Below, one piece after another: positions 36,154-44,400 of a stretch of 64,000 bases of DNA. Within the stretch, counting starts at the first letter, position 1; every line of letters starts with the position of its first letter. The DNA lies in contig NZ_LMEP01000012.1 in the NCBI RefSeq assembly GCF_001426405.1, positions 634,707-698,706 of the forward strand. The letters are read 5' to 3'. Made by a program: the position numbers and the translations under genes. This DNA comes from Streptomyces sp. Root1304. Its GTDB lineage: Bacteria; Actinomycetota; Actinomycetes; Streptomycetales; Streptomycetaceae. The notes below the pieces were generated by a model. That model did no database searches. It was not told where the DNA came from and worked only from the letters and a program-made list of their open reading frames with translations.

Positions 36154-36992
36154 GTACGGCCCCGACGGGTGCGACGACGGCCCCGGCCCCCGTCCTGGTC
36201 GCCAGCGACCTCGACCGCACCCTCATCTACTCCTCCGCGGCCCTCGCCCTCGGCATGCCCGACGCGCAGGCGCCCCGGCTGCTCTGCGTCGAGGTCCACG
36301 AGTCCAAGCCGCTCTCCTACATGACCGAGGACGCGGCCGAGCTCCTCGCGCGGCTGACCGGCGAAGCGGTCTTCGTGCCCACCACGACCCGGACGCGCAA
36401 GCAGTACCAGCGCATCCAACTCCCGGGCACCGCACCGAAGTACGCGATCTGCGCCAACGGCGGGCACATCCTCGTCGACGGCGTCTCCGACCCCGAGTGG
36501 CACGCCTCCGTGGTGCGCCGGCTCGCGGAGGAGTGCGCGCCGCTCTCCGAGATCCGCGCCTACCTCACCGCGACCACGGACCTGTCCTGGGTGCGCAAGC
36601 ACCGCGTCGCCGAGGACCTCTTCGCCTACCTCGTCGTGGAACGCGAGCGGCTCCCCGAGGACTGGCTGGGACGCTTCGGCGCCTGGGCGGGGGAGCGCGG
36701 CTGGACGGTCTCCCTCCAGGGCCGCAAGGTGTACGCGGTCCCGAAGCCGCTCACCAAGAGCGCGGCGGTCCGCGAGGTCGCCCGCCGCACCGGGGCCACG
36801 CTCACCCTGGCCGCCGGCGACTCCCTGCTCGACGCGGACCTGCTGCTCGCCGCGGACCGGGCCTGGCGCCCGGGCCACGGCGAACTGGCCGACAGCGACT
36901 GGACCGCCCCCCACCTCGACGTCCTGGCGGAACGCGGGGTCGCGGCGGGCGAGGAGATCCTGCGCCGCTTCCGGGCGGCGGCAGTGGTCTAG
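36150..36992 (+). CDS. HAD-superfamily phosphatase of the Ter biosynthetic arm
   Basis: A 280-residue Cof-type HAD hydrolase. The catalytic motif is ASDLDRTLIY (nucleophile Asp20, acid Asp22), motif II is in VPTTTRT, and motif III/IV are KPLTKSAAVREV and LAAGDSLLDADLLLAAD. GTG 36150 overlaps the fusion gene stop by 4 bp (GTGA), so it is translationally coupled. Probably dephosphorylates the product of the phosphoribosyltransferase/lyase pathway; this is inferred from context. Confidence 0.9.
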   Translation: MSTAPTGATTAPAPVLVASDLDRTLIYSSAALALGMPDAQAPRLLCVEVHESKPLSYMTEDAAELLARLTGEAVFVPTTTRTRKQYQRIQLPGTAPKYAICANGGHILVDGVSDPEWHASVVRRLAEECAPLSEIRAYLTATTDLSWVRKHRVAEDLFAYLVVERERLPEDWLGRFGAWAGERGWTVSLQGRKVYAVPKPLTKSAAVREVARRTGATLTLAAGDSLLDADLLLAADRAWRPGHGELADSDWTAPHLDVLAERGVAAGEEILRRFRAAAVV

Positions 36993-37018
36993 GGGACGGT
37001 CGGGGGTATTGCGGGGGT

Positions 37019-37234
37019 TCAGCCGCAGCAGCCCCCGCCGCAGCAACCGCCGCCCCCGCCGCCGCTCGGCGCGGGGCCGGCGGTGGAGCTGCCGCCGACG
37101 GCCACGGCCGAGAGCAGCTTCACGGTGTCGTCGTGCCCGGCGGGGCAGGAGGCGGGGTCGGAGGACTCGGCCATGGGACGGCTGAGCTCGAAGGTGTCGC
37201 CGCAGGTCCGGCAGCGGAATTCGTAACGAGGCAT
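37019..37234 (-). CDS. FmdB-type zinc-ribbon protein with Cys/Gly tail
   Basis: A 71-residue protein. The FmdB zinc ribbon shows C8-x2-C11 and C30-P-A-G-H34. After a linker the C-terminus is a Gly stretch followed by two Cys pairs (GGCCGGGCCG), which could hold a further metal. Regulatory or chaperone roles are proposed for FmdB proteins, none proven. It ends 27 bp from the convergent HAD gene. Confidence 0.85.
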   Translation of the reverse strand: MPRYEFRCRTCGDTFELSRPMAESSDPASCPAGHDDTVKLLSAVAVGGSSTAGPAPSGGGGGGCCGGGCCG

Positions 37235-37342
37235 GGGGACAGGCTAGAGCCTGCGGCGCGCGGCGGTCCGTGCACGACCCCGCCGATGTCCCCCGGCTCG
37301 GTCCCGGTGGAGTGACCGGGTCCCCGTCACTCCACCGACGGA

Positions 37343-38752
37343 TCAGTGCCCGGCGCCACGATCCTCCCGGATCTGCCCGACGACGTGCGCGGCCGTGGCC
37401 CGTACGCCCTCCAGCTCGGTGAGGAAGTGCCAGTAGTCGGGGTGGCGCCCCTCCAGCGTGTCGACCGCGCGGTCGAGCCGGGCGACGGCCTCGTCGAGGG
37501 GCCGGGCGTGCCGGGGGTCGGGGGTGTTCCGGCCGGCCATGGCGAGGCGCTGGGCGTCCCGTACGGCGAACCGGGCCCGGTCGATCTCGGCCTTCGGGTC
37601 CTTGGCGACGGCGTCGAGACGGCGCAGCCGGTCCCCGGCGGCGGAGACGGCCTCGTCGGTGGAGTCGAGCAGGGCGCGGACGGTGGAGAGGAGCGAGGTG
37701 GCGTCGGGCCAGCGCTGCTCGGACCGGGCCCTCCCGGCCTCCGCGAGCCGTTCCCCGGCCTGGTGGAGCGAGGTGGCGGCCTGCTCGGGCACGTGCTGGA
37801 GGTCCTGCCAGCAGGGCGCGGTGAAGCGCCGCCGCAGCTCGGAGAGGACGGGTTCGACGCCCTCGGTGCGGGTGGTGAGGGCCTCGGTGCGGGTACGGAG
37901 CGAGACGAGCCGGCGGTCGATCTCGGCGGCCCGCTCGGGGAGCCGCTCGGCCTCGGCGCGTACGGCCTCGGCATCCCGCATGACCTGGTCGGCGCGCTGC
38001 AGGGTCTCGGGGACGCCGTGCCGGCCGGCGCCCTCGTTGAGCCGGGTCAGTTCGGGCCCGAGGGCGGCGAGCCGGGCGGCCAGGTCGTCGGCGCGGAGCC
38101 CGCTCTCGCGGACGGAGTCGAGGGCGCCGGACGCCCCGCGCAGGGCCTGGCGGGCACGCTCGACGGCGGGGGCGAGGCGGGCGAGCTGGGTCTCGGCTCG
38201 GCCGAGCAGCGGCGCGAGCCCCTGCTCGTAGCGGTCGAGTTCGGCCTTCGCGCGGTCGAGTTCGTCCTTGGCGCGGGTCAGTTCGGCGCGGGCGCGGGAG
38301 GCGGTCGCGGCGTCGAGCTCGTCGCGGTCGAGGTCGTGGGCGTCGACGGCGTCGATGTAGAGGTGGCTGACCTCGTCGATGCGGCGGCCGAGGGCCTCGA
38401 AGCCCTCGACGGCGCGACGGGCCTCGGGGGAGCTGTCGACGGCGGTGATGGTCTCGATGGAGATGCGCAGCCCGCGCTGGGCGGTGTCGAGCTCGTAGAA
38501 GGCCGCGGCGGCGGCGTCCTTGGCGGCCTGGGCCTCGGCGCGCTGGCTCTCGCCGCGGCCGCCGAACCAGCGGCGGGTGCCGCCGCCGGCGAAGGCGTGC
38601 GGCAGCAGGGCGCCGGCGAGGAGGGGCAGGGCGAGGGCGAGCCGGAGGCCGGAGGGTGCCCGCCGGGGCCGGCCGTCGGTTCGGGTGTCGTTCCGGCCGG
38701 GCGTGTCACGACGTCGAACGCCGCCCGCCCCCCTCGCGTCGCTCGCCGCCAC
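37343..38752 (-). CDS. Membrane-anchored long coiled-coil protein of unknown function
   Basis: A 469-residue protein. Starts at GTG 38752 after GAGAGG. A basic Arg-rich N-terminus leads into one hydrophobic segment (LRLALALPLLAGALLPHAFAGG), and residues 75-460 are almost wholly helical with heptad patterns (AELTRAKDELDRAKAELDRY, ERAAEIDRRLVSLRTRTEAL). A single Cys lies near 325. No enzymatic motif. It resembles a spacer or scaffold protein at the membrane. Neighbouring DUF4097 lipoprotein gene lies upstream on the same strand, 77 bp away. Confidence 0.8.
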   Translation of the reverse strand: MAASDARGAGGVRRRDTPGRNDTRTDGRPRRAPSGLRLALALPLLAGALLPHAFAGGGTRRWFGGRGESQRAEAQAAKDAAAAAFYELDTAQRGLRISIETITAVDSSPEARRAVEGFEALGRRIDEVSHLYIDAVDAHDLDRDELDAATASRARAELTRAKDELDRAKAELDRYEQGLAPLLGRAETQLARLAPAVERARQALRGASGALDSVRESGLRADDLAARLAALGPELTRLNEGAGRHGVPETLQRADQVMRDAEAVRAEAERLPERAAEIDRRLVSLRTRTEALTTRTEGVEPVLSELRRRFTAPCWQDLQHVPEQAATSLHQAGERLAEAGRARSEQRWPDATSLLSTVRALLDSTDEAVSAAGDRLRRLDAVAKDPKAEIDRARFAVRDAQRLAMAGRNTPDPRHARPLDEAVARLDRAVDTLEGRHPDYWHFLTELEGVRATAAHVVGQIREDRGAGH

Positions 38753-38829
38753 GTACCTCTCCCGTGCTGTGTCCGCCGTGCCCGGTCCGGTTCATTCTCC
38801 CACCAGGTAAGGACGAACACACGGGCCGG

Positions 38830-39600
38830 TCAGTTCGCCGTGAGGACGGACACGTCGCCGTTGTCGCTGCGGGCGCTCACGGAGTGCCCGCTGCCGTCGC
38901 GGCGGGGGACGTCGATCCGGACGTCGCCGTTGTCGCTGGCGCCGGTCACCTCGTAGTCGGCGGTGGGGAGGGAGAGGGTGATGTCGCCGTTGTCGGTGAA
39001 GAGGTCGACGCGGCGGGGCACGGCGCCGAGGGTGACGCGGAGGCTGCCGTTGTCGGAGCGGGCGACGACCTCGGAGGAGGTGGCGCCGCCGTCGACGACG
39101 ACGTCGCCGTTGTCGCTGAGGAGATCGACGGGGCCGCCGGGCTTGCGCACCCGGACGTCGCCGTTGTCGGACCGCACCTTCAGGGGGGTGGTGAAGCCCT
39201 CGGCGGTGACGCCGCCGTTGTCGTCCTGGACGGTGACGGCGACGTCGCGGGGCACCTGGACGCGGTGGACGGCGTCGCAGTCGGAGGCGATCCCGGTGCA
39301 CCCCACGCGCAGCGTGAGCCGCCCGTCGGAGAGCGTCCAGGTGGGCTTGGGCCCGGACCCCATGACCGCCCACCCGTCGACCTGGCGCTCGACCCGCACG
39401 TCGTCGATGTCGGCGGGCGTGATGACCAGCTCGGAGTCGTCGGAGTCGATGGTGAGCGCCGCGCCGTCGAACGCGAACGCCTTCCGCTCGACGGACGCGT
39501 CGTCGACATCGGCGGATCCGCACCCGGCGAGCAGGAGGGAGGAGAAGAACACCCCTCCGGAGACGAACAGCACGCGGAACGGACGACGTACGACACCCAT
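38830..39600 (-). CDS. DUF4097 beta-solenoid lipoprotein
   Basis: A 256-residue exported protein. The signal peptide ends in the lipobox LLLAGC. The body consists of repeated short strands with the recurring motif SDNGDV (RSDNGDVRV, LSDNGDVVV, ASDNGDVRI, RSDNGDVSV), the mark of DUF4097 adhesin-like folds. ATG 39600 follows GGGGG at about nine bases. Likely sits on the outer face of the membrane; ligand unknown. Upstream, 168 bp separate it from the tRNA-Val gene. Confidence 0.87.
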   Translation of the reverse strand: MGVVRRPFRVLFVSGGVFFSSLLLAGCGSADVDDASVERKAFAFDGAALTIDSDDSELVITPADIDDVRVERQVDGWAVMGSGPKPTWTLSDGRLTLRVGCTGIASDCDAVHRVQVPRDVAVTVQDDNGGVTAEGFTTPLKVRSDNGDVRVRKPGGPVDLLSDNGDVVVDGGATSSEVVARSDNGSLRVTLGAVPRRVDLFTDNGDITLSLPTADYEVTGASDNGDVRIDVPRRDGSGHSVSARSDNGDVSVLTAN

Positions 39601-39768
39601 GACGATGAACCCCCACCAAGAAACGCGGACAGTACACCGACCGTAGGCCCCGACCACCCCACGTCACGATCGGGCGACCCACCGTCCCGGGGGTGGGGCT
39701 ACCCCCCGCCCAGGGGTATCGGTTTGCGGCACCCACCCGTGCGCCATGTACGCTGTTGTCCCTCCCAC

Positions 39769-39843
39769 GGGTGCGTAGCTCAGGGGTAGAGCGCTGCTCT
39801 TACAAAGCAGATGTCGGCGGTTCGAAACCGTCCGCGCCCACCA
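39769..39843 (+). tRNA. tRNA-Val (anticodon UAC)
   Basis: A 72-nt cloverleaf plus encoded CCA. Acceptor GGGTGCG pairs with CGCGCCC (one G-U); D-arm GCTC/GAGC; anticodon stem CTGCT/AGCAG with loop CTTACAA (anticodon TAC reads GUA); T-loop TTCGAAA within GGCGG/CCGTC. A terminator follows at 39851. Confidence 0.98.
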
Positions 39844-39850
39844 GGGGAGA

Positions 39851-39882
39851 GGCCCTCAGTCGATTGCGGCTGGGGGTCTTTT
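39851..39882 (+). terminator. Intrinsic terminator of the tRNA-Val gene
   Basis: Stem GGCCCTCAG/CTGGGGGTC (nine pairs, two G-U) with a ten-base loop, followed by TTTT. Confidence 0.85.
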
Positions 39883-40124
39883 CCATGGGCTTCCGGTGTC
39901 GACTCGGGCCGCCGCTCACGAGCTGTGGTGGCTTCTGAGTAGGCAGTCCGAGTGGCTTACGGTCTGGGCGCGGTGGGTGTGGAGAGAACGTCCGCGAGGT
40001 CCCCATCGGCCGTTGATGGAGACTGCTTAGGGATATATGGAGCCGCTCGGGTGCGCCATCGGCGTCAGGGGTGTGGCCTTCGTGGGCGACCGTGTGACGT
40101 GGTCCTGTCTGGGTGGTTGGCATC

Positions 40125-40424
40125 ATGGTGTTCATGGCATTCGAACCCGGCGGTGGCCCCGTCGAGAGCACCCAGGTCACGGTCGTGACGGAGGGGGGCG
40201 GACTTGTCTTCACGTGGGACGCGGACGCGCGGATCGAGGTGCGGAATCTCGGGAGCGAGGTGGTCATCGAGGCCAATGCCGCGGGCCTGAGGACGTTGGC
40301 CGGGCATCTGCTCGTGCTGGCCGGTGACGGCGTTTCCGACGGTGCGCATCTGCACCTCGAGGACAACAACGGGTTGGAGGACGGTTCCGTCGGGCTGGTT
40401 CTGGAGCGGAGCGACGAGGAGTAG
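40125..40424 (+). CDS. Small acidic protein, Imm32-like
   Basis: A 99-residue acidic protein. The core NLGSEVVIEANAAGLRTLAGHLL and the end HLHLEDNNGLEDGSVGLVLER match small Streptomyces proteins often annotated as Imm32-family; no toxin gene is adjacent, so an immunity role is doubtful. Start could be ATG 40125 or ATG 40134. The 281 bp upstream (to the tRNA) shows no further gene. Confidence 0.6.
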   Translation: MVFMAFEPGGGPVESTQVTVVTEGGGLVFTWDADARIEVRNLGSEVVIEANAAGLRTLAGHLLVLAGDGVSDGAHLHLEDNNGLEDGSVGLVLERSDEE

Positions 40425-40724
40425 CGGCGACTGGCGCTTCTTCGCCCGAGCGCTCCGGGCAGCGGCGGTGTACGAGTAGCCGCGGTCCTGCCGGGGCAGG
40501 GCTTCCTCGTGTCCTGGGGTCCGAGCCTTGCGCGGACGGCTTCGCCCCGGAGGTGAGGGGCTTCAGGACGAGACAGCGACGATCTGCCAGGCGATCATCC
40601 CCGTGGCTTCGGGCGACGCTGCGATCTCGATCGCCGGCCCGCTCCGGGGCCGTATCCGTGCTTGGGCGCGGTTCGTTCCGGTGTTCGGGGAGTGCGGGGG
40701 CGTGTGGCGTGGTCTGGTGGTGGG
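40425..40724. other. 300-bp region without a recognisable gene
   Basis: Frames here show mixed third-position composition, unlike the genes on both sides. I see no strong hairpin, promoter or repeat beyond general GC richness. Confidence 0.4.
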
Positions 40725-41189
40725 GTGGAAGCAATCATCGCCAGTGCCATGGCCGTTGTGGGGACGCTGCTCGGGTCGGGGATCACTCTCGCCTTTCAGC
40801 GGCGTACCGCCGAGAGGGGGCATCTGCTCGCGCGGGACGAGAAGTTGCGGCAGGAGCGGCTCGACGCCTATACCGCCTACGCCGGTGCCCTCGTGAACTA
40901 CCGGCGCTGTCTCGTGCATCTGTGGTTCTGTCTTCGCGAGTCGCCGCCGCACGAAGACCCCGACGTGGTGCGCATCCGCGCCTACGACCTGCGGTCCGTC
41001 GCTCAAGAGGCGCTCTTCAGGCTCCAGATGCTCACGAGCGACGAGGGGCTGGGGCGCTCCGGCGAAGCCCTGCTGGAGGACATCACGATGCTCCAGCGCG
41101 TTTCGGACCGGCGCGCCCTGGAGGAGTGCCGGGTGCGGACCCGGGACGGCATCAGCGAGCTGGTCCGGGCCGCCAAGCAGCGGCTCTGA
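40725..41189 (+). CDS. Small membrane-anchored helical protein, unknown
   Basis: A 154-residue protein starting at GTG 40725 (VEAIIASAMAVVGTLLGSGI). The first 25 residues form one membrane helix; the rest is charged and helical (RRTAERGHLLARDEKLRQERLDAYTAY, ending in RAAKQRL). Similar small proteins are common in Streptomyces, often near phage-like or conflict loci, but nothing here identifies a function. The ribosome-binding site is weak (GGTGGGG). The gene is followed 114 bp later by another membrane protein. Confidence 0.65.
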   Translation: MEAIIASAMAVVGTLLGSGITLAFQRRTAERGHLLARDEKLRQERLDAYTAYAGALVNYRRCLVHLWFCLRESPPHEDPDVVRIRAYDLRSVAQEALFRLQMLTSDEGLGRSGEALLEDITMLQRVSDRRALEECRVRTRDGISELVRAAKQRL

Positions 41190-41303
41190 TCATCGGCCGG
41201 CGTTCGCCTCTGGTTGAAGGTGGGATGAACGTACCTTGTGGTGGGCTGTGGCGGAATGGGCGAAGAGTTGACGGAGGGCCCGGGCGCCCGGTGTACTCCC
41301 CGC

Positions 41304-41945
41304 ATGGCTGACGTGGGGGACGCGCCCGAACCGGGCGTGCGGAGCGGCGAGATGACGCCGCAGCGGTACATCGAGGGTCGGCTCGCGCAGTACCAGGGCT
41401 GGTACGACGCCAAGGCGACCCGGATGAAGGCGATGCATCTGCGGATGCGCACTGTCTCCGTCGTCGGCGGCGCCCTCGTTCCCGTCTTCGTCAATCTCGA
41501 CCTCGTCTTCGCCCGCGTCACCGCCACCGTGCTCAGCGTGGTCGTCGTCGCCGCGGTCTCCTTGGAGAGCGTCTACCGCTACCGCGAGCAGTGGAAGAAC
41601 TACCGGTCCACCGAGCAACTCCTCGGCCATGAACGGGTCTACTTCGAGACGAAGGTCGGGCCGTACCACAACCTCCCCCGCCGCGAGGCGTTCTCGACGC
41701 TCGTCGCCCGGGTCGAGAAGGCCATCGCCAACGAGAACTCCGCCACCCTCAACGTCATGACACTCGGCGGTCAGGTCAACTCCGACGTGCAGCAGCACGG
41801 GATCCCCGCCGCCCGCGCCGCCGGGGACGAGGACGGGGAAGGGGAGGGAGGAGGCGAGGGCGAGACGGCTCGGGGGAGGGGCGCCGCCGTGGACTCCGCT
41901 TCCGCCCCGACCGCTGGCGGCGAGCCCGGGGCCCGGAAGTCCTGA
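41304..41945 (+). CDS. DUF4231 membrane protein
   Basis: A 213-residue protein. The DUF4231 region starts at MTPQRYIEGRLAQYQGWYD, has two membrane helices (VSVVGGALVPVFVNL and ATVLSVVVVAAVSLE) and continues with YRYREQWKNYRSTEQLLGHE. The C-terminal 45 residues are Gly/Glu-rich and disordered. I chose ATG 41304 because codons from there look coding; ATG 41352, with GGAG upstream, would give a shorter version that begins at the domain. Function unknown; related proteins are sometimes linked to SLATT-type membrane effectors. Confidence 0.75.
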   Translation: MADVGDAPEPGVRSGEMTPQRYIEGRLAQYQGWYDAKATRMKAMHLRMRTVSVVGGALVPVFVNLDLVFARVTATVLSVVVVAAVSLESVYRYREQWKNYRSTEQLLGHERVYFETKVGPYHNLPRREAFSTLVARVEKAIANENSATLNVMTLGGQVNSDVQQHGIPAARAAGDEDGEGEGGGEGETARGRGAAVDSASAPTAGGEPGARKS

Positions 41946-42050
41946 CGAGTCCCGGACGCACCGAGGCCCCGGAAGTCATCCGGAGCCCCTGACGAACCGG
42001 GGCCCCGGAATTCCTCCGGAGCCCCGTCGTACGTCAGCCGCGGTGCGTGG

Positions 42051-42500
42051 TCAGCACCACTTGTAGTCCACCCGCGTCGAGTTGTACGAGCACACGTCCA
42101 CCCGCGTCCCGTTCGCCTTGCGCAGCGTCGCCGTGTCCCGGTCGTTGTTCCAGACGTACGCGCCACGGTTCTGGTAGACGTTCGCCGCGGTGTTCGTGCC
42201 CCGGCCCGTGCGGACCGTCACGATCTTGCCCTTGCCCAGCACGTAGTTGCCGAACGTGTACTTGTGGTTCGCCGCGTCCGTGACCGTCCAGCCGCGGAGG
42301 TTGACCGCCGCGCCCGTCGTGTTCCGTATCTGTACGTACTCTGAGTTGAGGCTGGCGTTCGTGCGACGGTCCGTGCCCGGGCTGTCGTAGTAGATCTTGT
42401 ACAGGTGGACCGAGCCGGCGGCCTGCGCCTGCGTGGGCAGCAGCAGGATGCCGGAGGCGGCGGCCGCGGTCACGGCCGCGAACGTGCGTGCGCGAAGCAT
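42051..42500 (-). CDS. Secreted lamin-tail-domain protein
   Basis: A 149-residue exported protein. Signal peptide ends near TQAQA-AGS. The mature chain is a single lamin-tail (LTD) beta-sandwich: LNSEYVQIRNTTGAAVNLRGWTV then HKYTFGNYVLGKGKIVTVRTG and YVWNNDRDTATLRKANG. Cys residues are DVCSY and the final YKWC, which could pair. Such domains bind surfaces or accompany nucleases; here it stands alone. Confidence 0.88.
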   Translation of the reverse strand: MLRARTFAAVTAAAASGILLLPTQAQAAGSVHLYKIYYDSPGTDRRTNASLNSEYVQIRNTTGAAVNLRGWTVTDAANHKYTFGNYVLGKGKIVTVRTGRGTNTAANVYQNRGAYVWNNDRDTATLRKANGTRVDVCSYNSTRVDYKWC

Positions 42501-42671
42501 GAATGTCCCTCAGTTTCTGCCGGACGCCCGCCGATGGGGCCGGCGAGCACACAGAATACGCACCCATCCTTCACCTCTCCCGCACAACTTCGGAGAGGGG
42601 GAGGGGGTGCGGAAGGAGGGGGTGGGTGAGGGTGGCATACGCCCCTCACGCGTCGAACCGGTACGCCCGCC

Positions 42672-43433
42672 TCACGCGTCGAAGTCGTACTCCAGGACGT
42701 ACGCCGACGCGTCCAGCGTCATCTCGTTCAGCTCCACCGCCACCCCCGGGCCCGTGAACGCCGTACGTCCGATGAGGACCACCGGTGTCCCGCTGTCCAG
42801 TGCCAGCCTGTCCGTCTCCTCCGCCGTCGGCATCCGGCTGCGGATCTCCTCCCGGAACCGCACCGGCCGGTGTCCCAGCTCCGTCAGTCGCGCGTACGTG
42901 CCCCCCGGGCCCGTGTCCGCCTCGGCGATCGACGTCCCGCGCACCAGCTCCGCCGAGAGGTACGAGACCGACAGCAGCACCGGCTTGGCGTCCAGGACGA
43001 ACCGGCGGCGGCGGACGCACACCGGCGCGCCCGGCGCCAGGTTCAGCGCCCCCGCGATCCGCGCGCCGGCCCGCGTCTCGCCCACCTCGATCTGGTCGAC
43101 GACCAGGTCCCGGTCGTCCTGCACGTCCGCCGACCAGACCGAACGTCCGTTGCCCCAGCGGTCCCCGGACAGGCGCGGGATGCCGCGGCGGCGCAGCGGG
43201 CGGAACACGCGGACGAAGACTCCGGCCCCCTTGCGCGCGTCGGCGAGGCCCTCGTTGCGCAGCACCGAGAGCGCCTGGCGGGCCGTCATCCGCGCCACGC
43301 CGTAGGTTGCCATGAGGTCGTTCTCACCGGGGAGCCTGGCGCCCGGCGCGAAGGCGCCCGACCGGATCGCGGCTCTCAACTCATCTGCGATGCGCTGGTA
43401 CTTGGGCCGACGAGCGCTGTCCTGGTCAGTCAC
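42672..43433 (-). CDS. GntR-family regulator (HutC/UTRA type)
   Basis: A 253-residue regulator. The winged helix is at residues 10-75 (PKYQRIADELRAAIRSGAFAPG, ENDLMATYGVARMTARQALSVL), and the UTRA ligand-binding domain follows (VCVRRRRFVLDAKPVLLSVSYL to VELNEMTLDASAYVLEYDFD). GTG 43433. The 266-bp region to the divergent small gene holds a perfect 12-bp palindrome, a plausible operator. Effector unknown. The last bases of the gene (ctcacgcgtcgaa) are repeated 25 bp further downstream at 42646-42658. Confidence 0.92.
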   Translation of the reverse strand: MTDQDSARRPKYQRIADELRAAIRSGAFAPGARLPGENDLMATYGVARMTARQALSVLRNEGLADARKGAGVFVRVFRPLRRRGIPRLSGDRWGNGRSVWSADVQDDRDLVVDQIEVGETRAGARIAGALNLAPGAPVCVRRRRFVLDAKPVLLSVSYLSAELVRGTSIAEADTGPGGTYARLTELGHRPVRFREEIRSRMPTAEETDRLALDSGTPVVLIGRTAFTGPGVAVELNEMTLDASAYVLEYDFDA

Positions 43434-43536
43434 GGGTGGACTACTCCCTTCGTCTCCGTGACACCCTACGGCGCGCCCCGAGGGCGGGGTGCACACGCAT
43501 CCGCCCTCCCGCCTGCCGATCCATCCATCGGGGGAC

Positions 43537-43548
43537 ATCTCTAGAGAT
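43537..43548. promoter_or_regulatory. Palindrome ATCTCTAGAGAT, candidate GntR operator
   Basis: A perfect 12-bp palindrome 104 bp upstream of the GntR gene and four bases before a TTGACA (43552-43557) that could be the -35 box of the divergent gene at 43700. HutC-group regulators often bind sites with a central TCTAGA-like core. Confidence 0.5.
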
Positions 43549-43699
43549 ACGTTGACAGGGCGGTGCCGTACGGCTTCTCTGGGTGTCCCCGTACTTCGGG
43601 CGCGCCTCGGGAGCGCTTCGCGAGCGTGCCCGCGCGTGCGTGGGGAGCGCTCCGGGGAGCGCTTCGGGAGTACGTCAGGAATCGGGACGGAGGGGATGC

Positions 43700-43930
43700 G
43701 TGCAGCCACTGCCCGAGGTCGGTGACCTCGTCCGCGACACCGCCACCGGGCGGGTCGGTTTCTATCTGGAGAGCGTCTCCGGGCGCCTGCTGCTCCGTGC
43801 CGTCCACGGCGGCGGCGTGTGGGAGGCCGAAGCGGCCGACGTCCAGCCCGCCACACCCCTCCGCGAGCTGCGCGCCCGCGCCGCCGAGATCAACGCGCGT
43901 AGCAGACGGGGGCTTGGCGGGCTGGGGTGA
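43700..43930 (+). CDS. Small conserved-looking protein, unknown
   Basis: A 76-residue protein beginning at GTG 43700, directly after GGAGGGG. It reads LPEVGDLVRDTATGRVGFYLESVSGRLLLRAV and then GGVWEAEAADVQPATPLRELRARAAEINARSRRG; an SH3-like beta barrel (KOW-type pattern) is possible. The first part of the longer open frame upstream lacks a ribosome-binding site and is ignored. Divergent from the GntR gene. Confidence 0.65.
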   Translation: MQPLPEVGDLVRDTATGRVGFYLESVSGRLLLRAVHGGGVWEAEAADVQPATPLRELRARAAEINARSRRGLGGLG

Positions 43931-43984
43931 GACCCCGGCCGGCCGGTTACCGAGGGGCGCCGACGGTGCCGGAGACGCCGCGCC

Positions 43985-44052
43985 GATGCCTGTGCCGGTG
44001 GCGGTGCCGGTGCCGGTGCCTGTGCCGGTGGCGGCAGTGGTGCCGGTGGTGG
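43985..44052. repeat. Degenerate 6-bp repeat tract
   Basis: About ten imperfect copies of gtgccg/gtggcg, between the small gene and the DUF2277 gene. It is outside credible coding sequence. Confidence 0.65.
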
Positions 44053-44139
44053 GTATACGGCGTGGCCCCGGCGCCCCGCCCTTCCGCCTGGTCGGGGGTG
44101 TTCCCGGCCGTTGTCAGTGGCGCGCGCGACACTGGAGGC

Positions 44140-44400
44140 ATGTGCCGCAGCATCAAGACGCTCCGACCGCCCGCGCTGCCCGAGGAGGCGACCGAGGACG
44201 ACATCCGCGCCGCCGCCCTGCAGTACGTCCGCAAGGTCTCCGGCTTCCGCGCGCCCGCCGCCCACAACCGCGAGGTCTTCGAGCGGGCCGTGGACGAGAT
44301 CGCCGAGGCCACCGCGAGACTCCTCGACGGCCTGGAGGTGCGCGGGGCGCACCCCGCCGTCAGGACGCCGTCGCGGGAGCCGCAGCCGGACGCCGGATGA
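44140..44400 (+). CDS. DUF2277 family protein
   Basis: An 86-residue protein with the DUF2277 pattern MCRSIKTLRPPALPEEATEDD, AALQYVRKVSGFRAPAAHNREVF, and AVDEIAEATARLLDGL. ATG 44140 lies directly behind GGAGG (only one base between), an unusually tight spacing. Function unknown. Its last 41 bp overlap the convergent DedA gene. Confidence 0.9.
   Translation: MCRSIKTLRPPALPEEATEDDIRAAALQYVRKVSGFRAPAAHNREVFERAVDEIAEATARLLDGLEVRGAHPAVRTPSREPQPDAG

Noticed and set aside
40125-40424. Toxin-immunity locus
   Set aside because: The small protein resembles Imm32-type sequences, but no polymorphic toxin, secretion marker or second immunity gene is adjacent.
40425-40724. Small genes on either strand in this gap
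   Set aside because: Candidate frames lack ribosome-binding sites, codon bias and any recognisable motif.
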